From: CAIQQQ01 sp037445025
GTDB taxonomy: Bacteria > Pseudomonadota > Alphaproteobacteria > Acetobacterales > Acetobacteraceae
Reading direction: 5' to 3'
DNA: 64,000 bases
Assembly: GCA_037445025.1 (NCBI GenBank)
Contig: JBBILI010000018.1
Span: 1-64,000, forward strand
The notes below the pieces were generated by a model. It was not told the origin of the DNA, searched no databases, and saw nothing but the letters and a program-made list of their open reading frames with translations. Of the stretch, positions 41,620 to 49,184 are shown one piece after another (position 1 is the first letter of the stretch; the number at the start of each line of letters is the position of its first letter). The position numbers and the translations under genes are program-made.

Positions 41620-42696
41620 TCACTCATTTACGCCCACGATCGCCGCGATCACCGCCTGCGTTACCTCCGTGGTCCGCGCCGCCCCTCCCAAATCCGGCGT
41701 GTGATAGCGCCTGTCCGCCGTCACCGTCTCGATCGCCTTCATCAGCCGCCCGGCGGCGGCGCCCTCGCCGAGGTGCTCCAGCAGCATCACCGCCGACCAG
41801 AAGGTGCCGATCGGGTTGGCGATGCCCTTGCCCATGATATCGAAGGCCGAACCATGGATCGGCTCGAACATCGAGGGAAACGCGCGCTCCGGATTGATGT
41901 TCCCGGTCGGTGCAATGCCGAGCGACCCCGCGAGCGCCGCGGCCAGGTCGGACAGGATATCGGCGTGCAGGTTGGTGGCCACGACCGTGTCGATCGTCTC
42001 GGGCTTCATCACCATGCGCATCGTCATGGCGTCGACCAGCATCTTGTCCCAGGTGACATCGGGGAACTCGGCGGCGATCTCGGCGGCGATCTCGTCCCAC
42101 ATCACCATCGCGTGGCGCTGCGCGTTGGATTTGGTGACCACCGTCAGCAGCTTGCGTGGGCGTGACTCTGCGAGGCGGAAGGCGAAGCGCATGATGCGCT
42201 GCACGCCGGCGCGCGTCAGGATCGACACGTCGGTGGCGACCTCGATCGGCAGGCCCTGGTGCGCCCGCCCGCCCACGCCGGCGTATTCGCCCTCGGAGTT
42301 CTCGCGCACGATCACCCAGTCCAGCTCCGGGCCGGAGACGCTGCGCAGCGGCGAGGTGATGCCGGCCAGGATGCGGGTGGGGCGCACATTGGCGTACTGG
42401 TCGAACGGCTGGCAGATCGCCAGGCGCAGCCCCCACAGGGTGATGTGGTCGGGAATGTCCGGGTGGCCGGCGGAGCCGAACAGGATGGCGTCGTGATGGC
42501 GGATCTGGTCACGGCCATCTTCCGGCATCATGCGGCCGTGGCGCTTGTAGTAGTCCCCGCCCCAGTCGAAGTGATCGACCGTGAAGGTGAAGCCACCGGC
42601 GCGGGCGGCCAGCGCCTCCAGCACGGCCACGCCGGCCGAGATCACCTCGGGGCCGATGCCGTCACCGGGAATGGCTGCGATCCTGTAGGTCTTCAT
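41620..42696 (-). CDS. ttuC: Tartrate dehydrogenase-like decarboxylating dehydrogenase
   Basis: A 358-residue member of the isocitrate/isopropylmalate dehydrogenase family. AAIPGDGIGPEVISAGV starts the fold, RENSEGEYAGVGG binds the acid, and NINPERAFPSMFEPIHGSA with a downstream NPIGTFWSAVMLLEHLG is typical of tartrate dehydrogenase/decarboxylase rather than LeuB. It oxidises tartrate or D-malate with NAD. Divergent from a DapA-like aldolase gene, which suggests sugar-acid use. Confidence 0.85.
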   Translation of the reverse strand: MKTYRIAAIPGDGIGPEVISAGVAVLEALAARAGGFTFTVDHFDWGGDYYKRHGRMMPEDGRDQIRHHDAILFGSAGHPDIPDHITLWGLRLAICQPFDQYANVRPTRILAGITSPLRSVSGPELDWVIVRENSEGEYAGVGGRAHQGLPIEVATDVSILTRAGVQRIMRFAFRLAESRPRKLLTVVTKSNAQRHAMVMWDEIAAEIAAEFPDVTWDKMLVDAMTMRMVMKPETIDTVVATNLHADILSDLAAALAGSLGIAPTGNINPERAFPSMFEPIHGSAFDIMGKGIANPIGTFWSAVMLLEHLGEGAAAGRLMKAIETVTADRRYHTPDLGGAARTTEVTQAVIAAIVGVNE

Positions 42697-42827
42697 GGTC
42701 GGTCTCCGCCCTGCTGCGCATCAGATATGACAGAAGCGTATCCGGCACCAGTCGAAGCCATCTTGCCGATCCGGCGTGGCGCCAGCAGGGTGCAACGTTC
42801 GCCGCACGCCCAGCCCCAGGAACCGCC

Positions 42828-43766
42828 ATGAAGCTCGACCCCGCCGCCAAGGGCGTCTACCCGATCGCGCCCACCCCGTTCGACGCGGACGGACGCATCG
42901 ATTTCGACTCCATCGACCGCATGACCGATTTCTACCGCAGCGTCGGCAGCACGGGGATGACCGTGCTGGGCGTGATGGGCGAGGCGCCGAAGCTGGACGG
43001 CGCGGAGGCGCTTGAGGTGGCCACGCGGTTCATCCGCCGCGCCCAGGAGCTGCCGGTGATCGTGGGCGTTTCCGCCCCTGGCTTCGCTGCCATGTGCAGC
43101 CTGGCGGTGGCGGCGATGGACGCAGGCGCCGCGGGCGTGATGATCGCGCCGCCCAACACGCTGCGCACCGATGACCAGATCACCGGCTACTACCGGCAGG
43201 CCGTCGAGGCGATCGGCGCCGATATCCCCTGGGTGATCCAGGACTATCCGCTCAATTTCACCGTCGTCATGACCCCCGGCGTGATCAAGCGGATCGTGAC
43301 CGAAAACCCGTCCTGCGTCATGCTGAAGCATGAGGACTGGCCGGGGCTGGAGAAGATCTCGGCCCTGCGCGCCTGGCAGGCCGAAGGGTCGCTGCGGCCG
43401 ATTTCCATCCTGTGCGGCAACGGCGGGCTGTTCCTGGATTTCGAGACCGAGCGCGGCGCCGACGGCGCCATGACCGGCTACGCCTTCCCGGACATGCTGG
43501 TGGACGTGGTGCGGCTGCAGGCCGAAGGCGAGCGGGAGGCGGCGCATGACCTGTTCGACGCGCATCTGCCGCTGCTGCGCTACGAGCAGCAGCCGGCGGT
43601 GGGGCTCGCGATCCGCAAATACGTGATGGCGAAACGCGGCATCATCGCGTCGGACGCACAGCGCAAGCCGGCGATCGGCATGAGTGCCAAGGCGCGCGAC
43701 GAGGTGAATTTCCTGCTTGGCAGGCTTGCCCGCCGTGACTCTCGGGCCACCGGTCTGGCGGACTGA
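42828..43766 (+). CDS. Dihydrodipicolinate synthase family protein (DapA-like aldolase/dehydratase)
   Basis: A 312-residue class I aldolase-fold protein. The Schiff-base Lys167 is in CVMLKHEDW and the catalytic Tyr140 in VIQDYPLNF. The N-terminus GVYPIAPTPFDADGRIDFD is typical of the family; the usual GTTGE motif reads GVMGEAPKL, so it is not a true DapA and is more likely a dehydratase or aldolase for a sugar acid or related keto acid. Divergent from ttuC. Confidence 0.85.
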   Translation: MKLDPAAKGVYPIAPTPFDADGRIDFDSIDRMTDFYRSVGSTGMTVLGVMGEAPKLDGAEALEVATRFIRRAQELPVIVGVSAPGFAAMCSLAVAAMDAGAAGVMIAPPNTLRTDDQITGYYRQAVEAIGADIPWVIQDYPLNFTVVMTPGVIKRIVTENPSCVMLKHEDWPGLEKISALRAWQAEGSLRPISILCGNGGLFLDFETERGADGAMTGYAFPDMLVDVVRLQAEGEREAAHDLFDAHLPLLRYEQQPAVGLAIRKYVMAKRGIIASDAQRKPAIGMSAKARDEVNFLLGRLARRDSRATGLAD

Positions 43767-43773
43767 GGGGGGC

Positions 43774-43847
43774 TGGAGCGGGTGAAGGGAATCGAACCCT
43801 CGTATGCAGCTTGGGAAGCTGCCGTTCTACCATTGAACTACACCCGC
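43774..43847 (-). tRNA. tRNA-Gly (anticodon CCC)
   Basis: 74 nt including an encoded 3' CCA. The acceptor arm GCGGGTG pairs with CACCCGC; the anticodon stem GCAGC/GCTGC closes the loop TTCCCAA, giving anticodon CCC; the T-arm contains GGTTCGATTCC. All arms pair well. It sits 7 nt past the stop of the DapA-like gene, on the opposite strand. Confidence 0.97.
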
Positions 43848-43927
43848 AGGCCGGCATGGCGGTTATAGGAAACCCGAGTTGACGGCGCAATCCACAGACC
43901 GTAGCGTTCGGGTCCCGCTATCGCGGG

Positions 43928-43984
43928 CCTCGTGATTTGTCCGGCCGGATTGCGGCGAGGTGAAACAAGCGCGCTAAAGAGGCC
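43928..43984 (+). promoter_or_regulatory. SAM-II riboswitch
   Basis: The SAM-II features are in order: P1 arm CCTCG (43928-43932), GTGATTTG, the loop GGATTGC, the closing arm CGAGG (43956-43960), then GTGAAACAAGCGCGCTAAAGAGG, where the GCTAAA stretch forms the pseudoknot. SAM-II represses methionine genes in alphaproteobacteria when SAM is abundant. metZ follows, but its ATG is 76 nt beyond the motif, farther than usual for an aptamer that hides the ribosome site. Confidence 0.87.
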
Positions 43985-44060
43985 AGCGGACGTCAAGCCG
44001 CGGGAATGGGCCCGTGGGCAGCCGCTGCATCCACGGTCGGCCCAGATAACAGGGCCCGTC

Positions 44061-45275
44061 ATGCCGAATCATCGCACCGCTCTCCGTCCCGCCACGCTCC
44101 TGGTGCATGGCGGCACTGAACGCACCGCCTATGGCGAAACCGCCGAGGCACTCTTTCTCACCTCCGGCTTTGTCTATGACAGCGCCGAACAGGCCGAGGC
44201 CACCTTCAAGGGCGAGGCCAGTCACTACCAGTATTCCCGCTTCGGCAACCCCACCGTCACCATGCTCGAGAAGCGCCTTTCGCTTCTAGAAGGGGCCGAG
44301 GCGTGCCGCGCCACCGCCACCGGCATGGCCGCCGTGCATGCCGCCATGCTGAGCCATCTCAAGGCCGGGGACCGCGTGGTGGCCTCCCGCGCCCTGTTCG
44401 GCTCCTGCCACTGGATCGTCTCCACCCTGCTGCCGCGCTACGGCGTCACCACCGTGTTCGTCGATGGCGCGGATCTCGCGGCCTGGGCGGAGGCGCTGGC
44501 CACCCCCACCACGATGGTGCTGCTGGAAAGCCCGTCCAACCCGATGCTCGATCTGGTGGACATCAAGGCGGTCTGTGACCTCGCCCATGCCGCCGGCGCG
44601 CTGGTGGTGGTGGACAACGTGTTCGCAACGCCGCTGCTGCAGAAGCCGTTCGAGCTCGGGGCCGATATCGTTGTGTATTCCTGCACCAAGCATATCGACG
44701 GCCAGGGCCGCGTGCTCGGCGGCGCCGTGCTGGGGCGGCAGAAATGGGTGGACGAGGTGCTGACCCCGTTCATCCGCAACACCGGCCCGTCGATCTCGCC
44801 GTTCAACGCCTGGCTGCTGCTGAAGGGGCTGGAAACGCTCTCGCTGCGGGTCACCGCCGCCTCCGCCACTGCCGAAGCCGTCGCCAACCACCTCGCCGGC
44901 CGCCCTGAAATCAGGATGGTCCGGTACCCCACCCGCACCGATCATCCGCAACACGAGCTGGCGCGGCGGCAGATGAAAGGCGGCAGCACGCTGGTGGCCT
45001 TCGAGCTGGCCGGCGGCAAGCCAGCGGCGTTTGCCATGATGAACGCGCTGCAGCTCGTCGCCGTGTCGAACAATCTCGGCGACAGCAAGTCGCTCGCCAC
45101 GCATCCCGCCACCACCACCCATATGCGCATCGGCGCGGAGGAGCGAGCCAAACTCGGCATCAGCGACGGCGCCATCCGTCTCTCCGTCGGACTCGAAGAT
45201 GTGGCCGATCTGATCGCCGATATCGACCAGGCGCTCGATCATGTCACGCAATCCTCACGGCAGGCTGCGGAATAG
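44061..45275 (+). CDS. metZ: O-succinylhomoserine sulfhydrylase
   Basis: A 404-residue PLP enzyme of transsulfuration that makes homocysteine directly from O-succinylhomoserine and sulfide. The PLP lysine is Lys210 in VYSCTKHIDGQGRVLGG; HYQYSRFGNPTV and FVDGADLAAW are typical of MetZ. The ATG at 44061 is chosen because the upstream frame would translate the riboswitch. Controlled by the SAM-II element; apaG follows as in other alphaproteobacteria. Confidence 0.95.
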   Translation: MPNHRTALRPATLLVHGGTERTAYGETAEALFLTSGFVYDSAEQAEATFKGEASHYQYSRFGNPTVTMLEKRLSLLEGAEACRATATGMAAVHAAMLSHLKAGDRVVASRALFGSCHWIVSTLLPRYGVTTVFVDGADLAAWAEALATPTTMVLLESPSNPMLDLVDIKAVCDLAHAAGALVVVDNVFATPLLQKPFELGADIVVYSCTKHIDGQGRVLGGAVLGRQKWVDEVLTPFIRNTGPSISPFNAWLLLKGLETLSLRVTAASATAEAVANHLAGRPEIRMVRYPTRTDHPQHELARRQMKGGSTLVAFELAGGKPAAFAMMNALQLVAVSNNLGDSKSLATHPATTTHMRIGAEERAKLGISDGAIRLSVGLEDVADLIADIDQALDHVTQSSRQAAE

Positions 45276-45334
45276 GCGAAGTAGCGCTAGAATGCCCTCG
45301 CCTGGCCTTCTCATGGCCCGGCGGGGGACATGCC

Positions 45335-45739
45335 ATGCCGGACGATTACGTCGCCACCACCCGCGCCATCCGCGTCAGCGTGCGCAGCTTCTACCTCGCC
45401 GACCAGTCCCGGCCGGACGACAGCCACTATGTCTGGGCGTATCGGGTGCGCATCGAGAACACCGGCGCCGAGACGGTGCAGCTGATCGCGCGCAGCTGGG
45501 TCATCACCGACGGCATCGGCCGCATCCAGCGCGTGCACGGCCAGGGCGTGATCGGCCAGCAGCCGACACTCGATCCCGGCGAGACGTTCGAATACACCTC
45601 CGGCACGCCGCTTGAGACCACGTCCGGCTTCATGTCGGGGACGTATCATATGAGCCTGCCCGGCTCCGGCGAGCGGTTCGATGTCGCCATCCCGACCTTC
45701 AGTCTGGACAGTCCTTTTCTCAATGTGCGCCTGCACTGA
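45335..45739 (+). CDS. apaG: ApaG protein
   Basis: A 134-residue FN3-like beta-sandwich protein. It shows VRSFYLADQSRPDDSHYVWA, IENTGAETVQLIARSW and VIGQQPTLDPGETFEYTSG with GTPLETTSGFMSGTY, all typical of ApaG. ApaG affects Co/Mg efflux and diadenosine tetraphosphate levels in Salmonella; the biochemical role is not settled. 59 nt after metZ. Confidence 0.95.
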   Translation: MPDDYVATTRAIRVSVRSFYLADQSRPDDSHYVWAYRVRIENTGAETVQLIARSWVITDGIGRIQRVHGQGVIGQQPTLDPGETFEYTSGTPLETTSGFMSGTYHMSLPGSGERFDVAIPTFSLDSPFLNVRLH

Positions 45740-45868
45740 AGGGCCGATCTGCAGAACTACGCCCGGTGTCACGGCCGATTGACTTGCGGGATCGACACAT
45801 CGTCCCACATCAACCTCATCGCTTTGCCCGAACAACGCGTGTTCGGGATCAGCCCCAAGGAACGACCG

Positions 45869-46489
45869 GTGAACATCGCCCACCCCAAGCCCGCGCCCGA
45901 CCTGTCCACAACGCGCCCCACCCGCGAGGAGGCCGAGGCCGCCGTGCGGACCCTGCTGCTATGGGCCGGTGACGACCCCACGCGCGAAGGCCTGCTCGAC
46001 ACGCCGGACCGGGTGGTGCGCTCCTACGAGGAGTTCTTCGCGGGCTACACCATCGATCCTGTCGCCCTGCTCGAACGCACCTTCGAGGAGACCGACGGCT
46101 ACGACGAGATCGTGCTGCTGCGCGATATCCGGCTGGAGAGCTATTGCGAGCACCACATGGTGCCGATCATCGGCCGCGCCCATGTCGCCTATCTGCCCCA
46201 CCGTCGCGTGGTGGGCATCAGCAAGCTCGCCCGCGTGGTGGAGGCCTACGGCAAGCGTCTGCAGATCCAGGAGAAGCTGACCTCGCAGATCGCCAATACG
46301 ATCAACGACGTGCTGCAGCCCAAGGGCGTGGCCGTGGTGATCGAGGCCGAGCACCAGTGCATGAGTACGCGCGGCGTCCACAAGTCCGGCGTCTCGATGG
46401 TGACGAGCCGCATGCTCGGCGCCTTCCGTGACGATCCCACCACCCGGCGCGAACTGCTGACCATGATCGCACGGCCTTCCGCGGGGTGA
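45869..46489 (+). CDS. folE: GTP cyclohydrolase I
   Basis: A 206-residue enzyme converting GTP to dihydroneopterin triphosphate, the first step to folate. Zinc ligands are Cys93 and His96 in YCEHHMVP and Cys164 in HQCMSTRG; GRAHVAYLP and KLARVVE are conserved. The GTG at 45869 is chosen because AAGGAAC precedes it at 6 nt and the length is normal; an in-frame TTG 90 nt upstream would add an atypical leader. Confidence 0.94.
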   Translation: MNIAHPKPAPDLSTTRPTREEAEAAVRTLLLWAGDDPTREGLLDTPDRVVRSYEEFFAGYTIDPVALLERTFEETDGYDEIVLLRDIRLESYCEHHMVPIIGRAHVAYLPHRRVVGISKLARVVEAYGKRLQIQEKLTSQIANTINDVLQPKGVAVVIEAEHQCMSTRGVHKSGVSMVTSRMLGAFRDDPTTRRELLTMIARPSAG

Positions 46490-46543
46490 TGCACCCCGGG
46501 CGCGCCGTATAGCCACACCCGATCCTTTTGGGTAGGGTGAGGG

Positions 46544-46897
46544 ATGCACCCGGTTCCGTTTGCAACCCGCTGGTGGCGCGGCCTGTGGGCCGCGGCCCTG
46601 TTGCTCGGTCTGCTGTCGCCGCAGCCGACACCGGCCGCGGTACCGGACTGGCTGGCCAGCACCATCTGCCACGCGCCCGGCGACGATGCGCCGGGTCATC
46701 CCAGCAACGGTGCGGCACCGCTTCTTCACTGTGCGCTGTGCCTGGTGGGTCAGGCCTTGGCGATGCCGCCGGCCGTGCCGGCGCCGGTGCTGCCCCGCGA
46801 GTCTCACGCCGACCTTCCGGAGACCACGCTGGCGCGCTGGCCGGGCCCTGGCCCTGAGCATGCCTATGCCTCCCGGGCGCCGCCTGCGACCATCTGA
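46544..46897 (+). CDS. Small exported Cys/His-motif protein (DUF2946-like)
   Basis: A 117-residue protein with a signal peptide or anchor (RWWRGLWAAALLLGLLSP) followed by TICHAPGD and HCALCLVGQALAMPP. The CH...HCxxC layout resembles DUF2946 proteins that neighbour copper genes. It precedes a PCu(A)C copper chaperone gene by 120 nt. A metal-related role in the periplasm is inference. Confidence 0.55.
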   Translation: MHPVPFATRWWRGLWAAALLLGLLSPQPTPAAVPDWLASTICHAPGDDAPGHPSNGAAPLLHCALCLVGQALAMPPAVPAPVLPRESHADLPETTLARWPGPGPEHAYASRAPPATI

Positions 46898-47017
46898 CGA
46901 ATCCTCGGTCCGGCGGCGCAGATTGTCTGCGCGTCTCCGAAACGATGGTCCTGACCGTCCCACATCGGTTCACGTCTGCCCTGCGCCCCGGCGCGGCAGC
47001 GCAATTTGGAATAGTTC

Positions 47018-47497
47018 ATGTCGAAATTTCCGCTTCTCGCGGCCGGGCTGCTGTGCCTGGCCTTCCCGGCCTTGGCTCAGGGCCCTTCCGTGACCGTCCA
47101 GAACGCCTGGGCACGCGCCACCACGCCGCAGCAGAAGGTGGGCGGCGTGTTTCTCACCCTGATCGACAACGGGCCGGCAGACCGGCTGGTCTCGGCCACC
47201 TCGCCGATCGGCGACATGGTCGAGCTGCACCAGACGGTCAACGACGGCGGCGTGATGAAGATGCTGCCGGTTGAAACGCTCGATTTGCCGCAGGGCACAA
47301 AGGTCGAACTGAAGCCGGGCGGGTATCACCTGATGGTGATGGGGCTGAAGCACGGCCTGGTCGCCGGAAGCAGCTTTCCGGTCACGCTGACCTTCGAAAA
47401 ATCGGCGCCGGTGACAGTGACGGTGACGGTGGGCACCGCAGGCGCAGCTGGCCCTACGATGCTGGGCCATGGCACCATGCCTCAATCAAAGGAATAG
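47018..47497 (+). CDS. Periplasmic copper chaperone PCu(A)C
   Basis: A 159-residue protein with a signal peptide (residues 1-20, ending ALA-Q). The Cu(I) motif is exact: His71-X10-Met82-X21-His104-X-Met106. The family delivers copper to the CuA site of cytochrome oxidase. The C-terminus adds a Gly/Thr-rich tail with HGTM. The ATG at 47018 is followed directly by the signal peptide. Confidence 0.93.
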   Translation: MSKFPLLAAGLLCLAFPALAQGPSVTVQNAWARATTPQQKVGGVFLTLIDNGPADRLVSATSPIGDMVELHQTVNDGGVMKMLPVETLDLPQGTKVELKPGGYHLMVMGLKHGLVAGSSFPVTLTFEKSAPVTVTVTVGTAGAAGPTMLGHGTMPQSKE

Positions 47498-47508
47498 AAG
47501 TTTCTTTG

Positions 47509-47553
47509 GTTCTTTCTTTTCAAAGAAAGAACTTCTTTTTTGAAAAAAAGAAG
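47509..47553. repeat. Paired AT-rich hairpin repeat (locus 6)
   Basis: Two abutting hairpins sharing one base: 47509-47532 (GTTCTTTCTTT-TC-AAAGAAAGAAC) and 47532-47553 (CTTCTTTTTT-GA-AAAAAAGAAG), followed by CAAAAAACTTTTATCC. They lie between the convergent PCu(A)C and purC genes. Same layout as locus 3. Confidence 0.85.
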
Positions 47554-47571
47554 CAAAAAACTTTTATCCTT

Positions 47572-48540
47572 TTAGAAGTAGCTGGAAAGGTGCTCTCGGA
47601 TCCGCAGAAGGGGTGGGATATCGGGCGGTGGCACGAAGGTCTGGCCGGTGATGCGCTCGTAGGCGTCGATGTAGACCAGGGCCGTCTGCAGGATCACCTC
47701 GTTGGGGATCTCCGGCACGGGCTCGCGGTAAGGGTCGCAGCGCGCCGTCACCCAGCGGCGGATGAAGTCCTTGTCGAAGCTCCGCGGCGCGGTGCCCGCC
47801 GCGAAATGCGCCTTGTAGCTCTCGGCAAACCAGTAGCGGCTGCTGTCCGGCGTGTGGATCTCATCGGCCAGCACAATCCGACCATCCGCGTCGGTGCCGA
47901 ATTCATACTTGGTGTCGACCAGGATCAGCCCACGTGCCGCCGCCATCGCCTGACCGCGCGCGAACAGCGCGAAGGCATAGTCCTGCAGTTGCGACCACTG
48001 CCCAGGCGTCAGCAGCCCCTGCGCCAGAATCTCCTCCCCGCTCAGCGGCGCGTCATGCCCGCCATCGAACGCCTTGGTCGTCGGCGTGATGATCGGCGCC
48101 GGCAGGCGCTGGTTGGCGCGCATCCCGTCCGGCAGACGCGTGCCATACACGTCCCGCGCGCCGTGCTGATACATCGTCAGAATCGAGGTGCCGGTGGTGC
48201 CGGCAAGATAGTCCCGCACCACCACCTCCACCGGCAGGATATCCAGCCGCCGCCCCCGCACCACATTGGGGTCGGGGTAGGAGAGCACATGGTTGGGGCA
48301 GATATCGGCCGTCGCCTCGAACCAGAACCGTGCGGTCTGCGTCAGCACCTGGCCCTTCAGCGGGATGCAGGCGAGAATGATGTCGAAGGCGCTGATCCGG
48401 TCCGTCGAGATCAGCAGCCGGCTGCCGTCGGGCAGGTCGTAGTTGTCGCGCACCTTGCCGGCATAGTGGTTCGGCAGCTGGGCAATGGTGGCATCCGTCA
48501 GCACCAGATGCGCAAGGGCGGTGATCTCGTCGTAGGTCAT
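47572..48540 (-). CDS. purC: SAICAR synthetase
   Basis: A 322-residue purine biosynthesis enzyme adding aspartate to CAIR. AGKVRDNYDLPDGSRLLISTD is the ATP-grasp N-terminus; VRDYLAGTTGTSILTMYQ and ILVDTKYEFG are conserved. The length matches the longer, plant/yeast-like form. Its ATG overlaps the greB stop by 4 nt. Confidence 0.95.
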   Translation of the reverse strand: MTYDEITALAHLVLTDATIAQLPNHYAGKVRDNYDLPDGSRLLISTDRISAFDIILACIPLKGQVLTQTARFWFEATADICPNHVLSYPDPNVVRGRRLDILPVEVVVRDYLAGTTGTSILTMYQHGARDVYGTRLPDGMRANQRLPAPIITPTTKAFDGGHDAPLSGEEILAQGLLTPGQWSQLQDYAFALFARGQAMAAARGLILVDTKYEFGTDADGRIVLADEIHTPDSSRYWFAESYKAHFAAGTAPRSFDKDFIRRWVTARCDPYREPVPEIPNEVILQTALVYIDAYERITGQTFVPPPDIPPLLRIREHLSSYF

Positions 48541-49082
48541 GCGGACTCCAGGGACGGCGTGGCGATGGGGTAGTCGATCGCGAGGATTTCCACCAGTTCC
48601 GGGCCGCGCGGGGTGACCATGCGCACGGTGTCGCCGACCCGGGCCTGCATCAGGGCGCGCGCGATGGGCGAATGCAGGCTGACCTCGCCGCGGGACAGAT
48701 CGGCTTCATCCACACCGAGAATGGTGACCCGCCGCTCCACCTCCGCCGCGTTGACGAACGTCACTGTCGCCCCGAAGCGCACCCGCCCGCGATCGGGCGT
48801 GGCGGCAGGATCGACGATCTCGGCGATGTTGAGCCGCTTCATCAGAAACCGCGCCCGGCGATCGATCTCGCGCAGCCGCTTCTTGCCGTAGAGATAGTCG
48901 CCGTTCTCCGAACGATCGCCGTTGCCGGCCGCCCAGGAGACGATCTCCACCACCTTCGGCCGCTCCACCTTCATCAGCTGGTGCAGCTCCGCCACCAGCC
49001 TGGCATGGCCCGCGGGAGTGATGTGGTTGCGCGTGCCCGGCGGCAGAGGCGGCCCCGAATCGTCATCGTCATCATCGTCCAT
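48537..49082 (-). CDS. greB: Transcript cleavage factor GreB
   Basis: A 181-residue factor that rescues backtracked RNA polymerase. The N-terminal coiled coil shows GNGDRSENGDYLYGKKRLRE, the GreB-type basic patch, with the catalytic acidic tip in ENGDY; the C-terminal domain has GATVTFVNAAEVERRVTILG. The N-terminus is unusual, starting with Met and seven Asp residues. The start at 49082 places this tract at the N-terminus. Confidence 0.9.
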   Translation of the reverse strand: MDDDDDDDSGPPLPPGTRNHITPAGHARLVAELHQLMKVERPKVVEIVSWAAGNGDRSENGDYLYGKKRLREIDRRARFLMKRLNIAEIVDPAATPDRGRVRFGATVTFVNAAEVERRVTILGVDEADLSRGEVSLHSPIARALMQARVGDTVRMVTPRGPELVEILAIDYPIATPSLESA

Positions 49083-49184
49083 CGCTGCAGGATACAAGGT
49101 TCGGATCTGCGTTGCATGGGCTGCTGCCATGCAACATCAAACCGTTGGTTGACGCGCGGACGTCGCGACCAGGACGATGCGGCC

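Noticed and set aside
46482..46498. Hairpin CGGGGTG-ATG-CACCCCG at the folE stop, considered as a terminator
   Set aside because: Short stem, no T-run, and it overlaps coding sequence; too weak to list as a feature.
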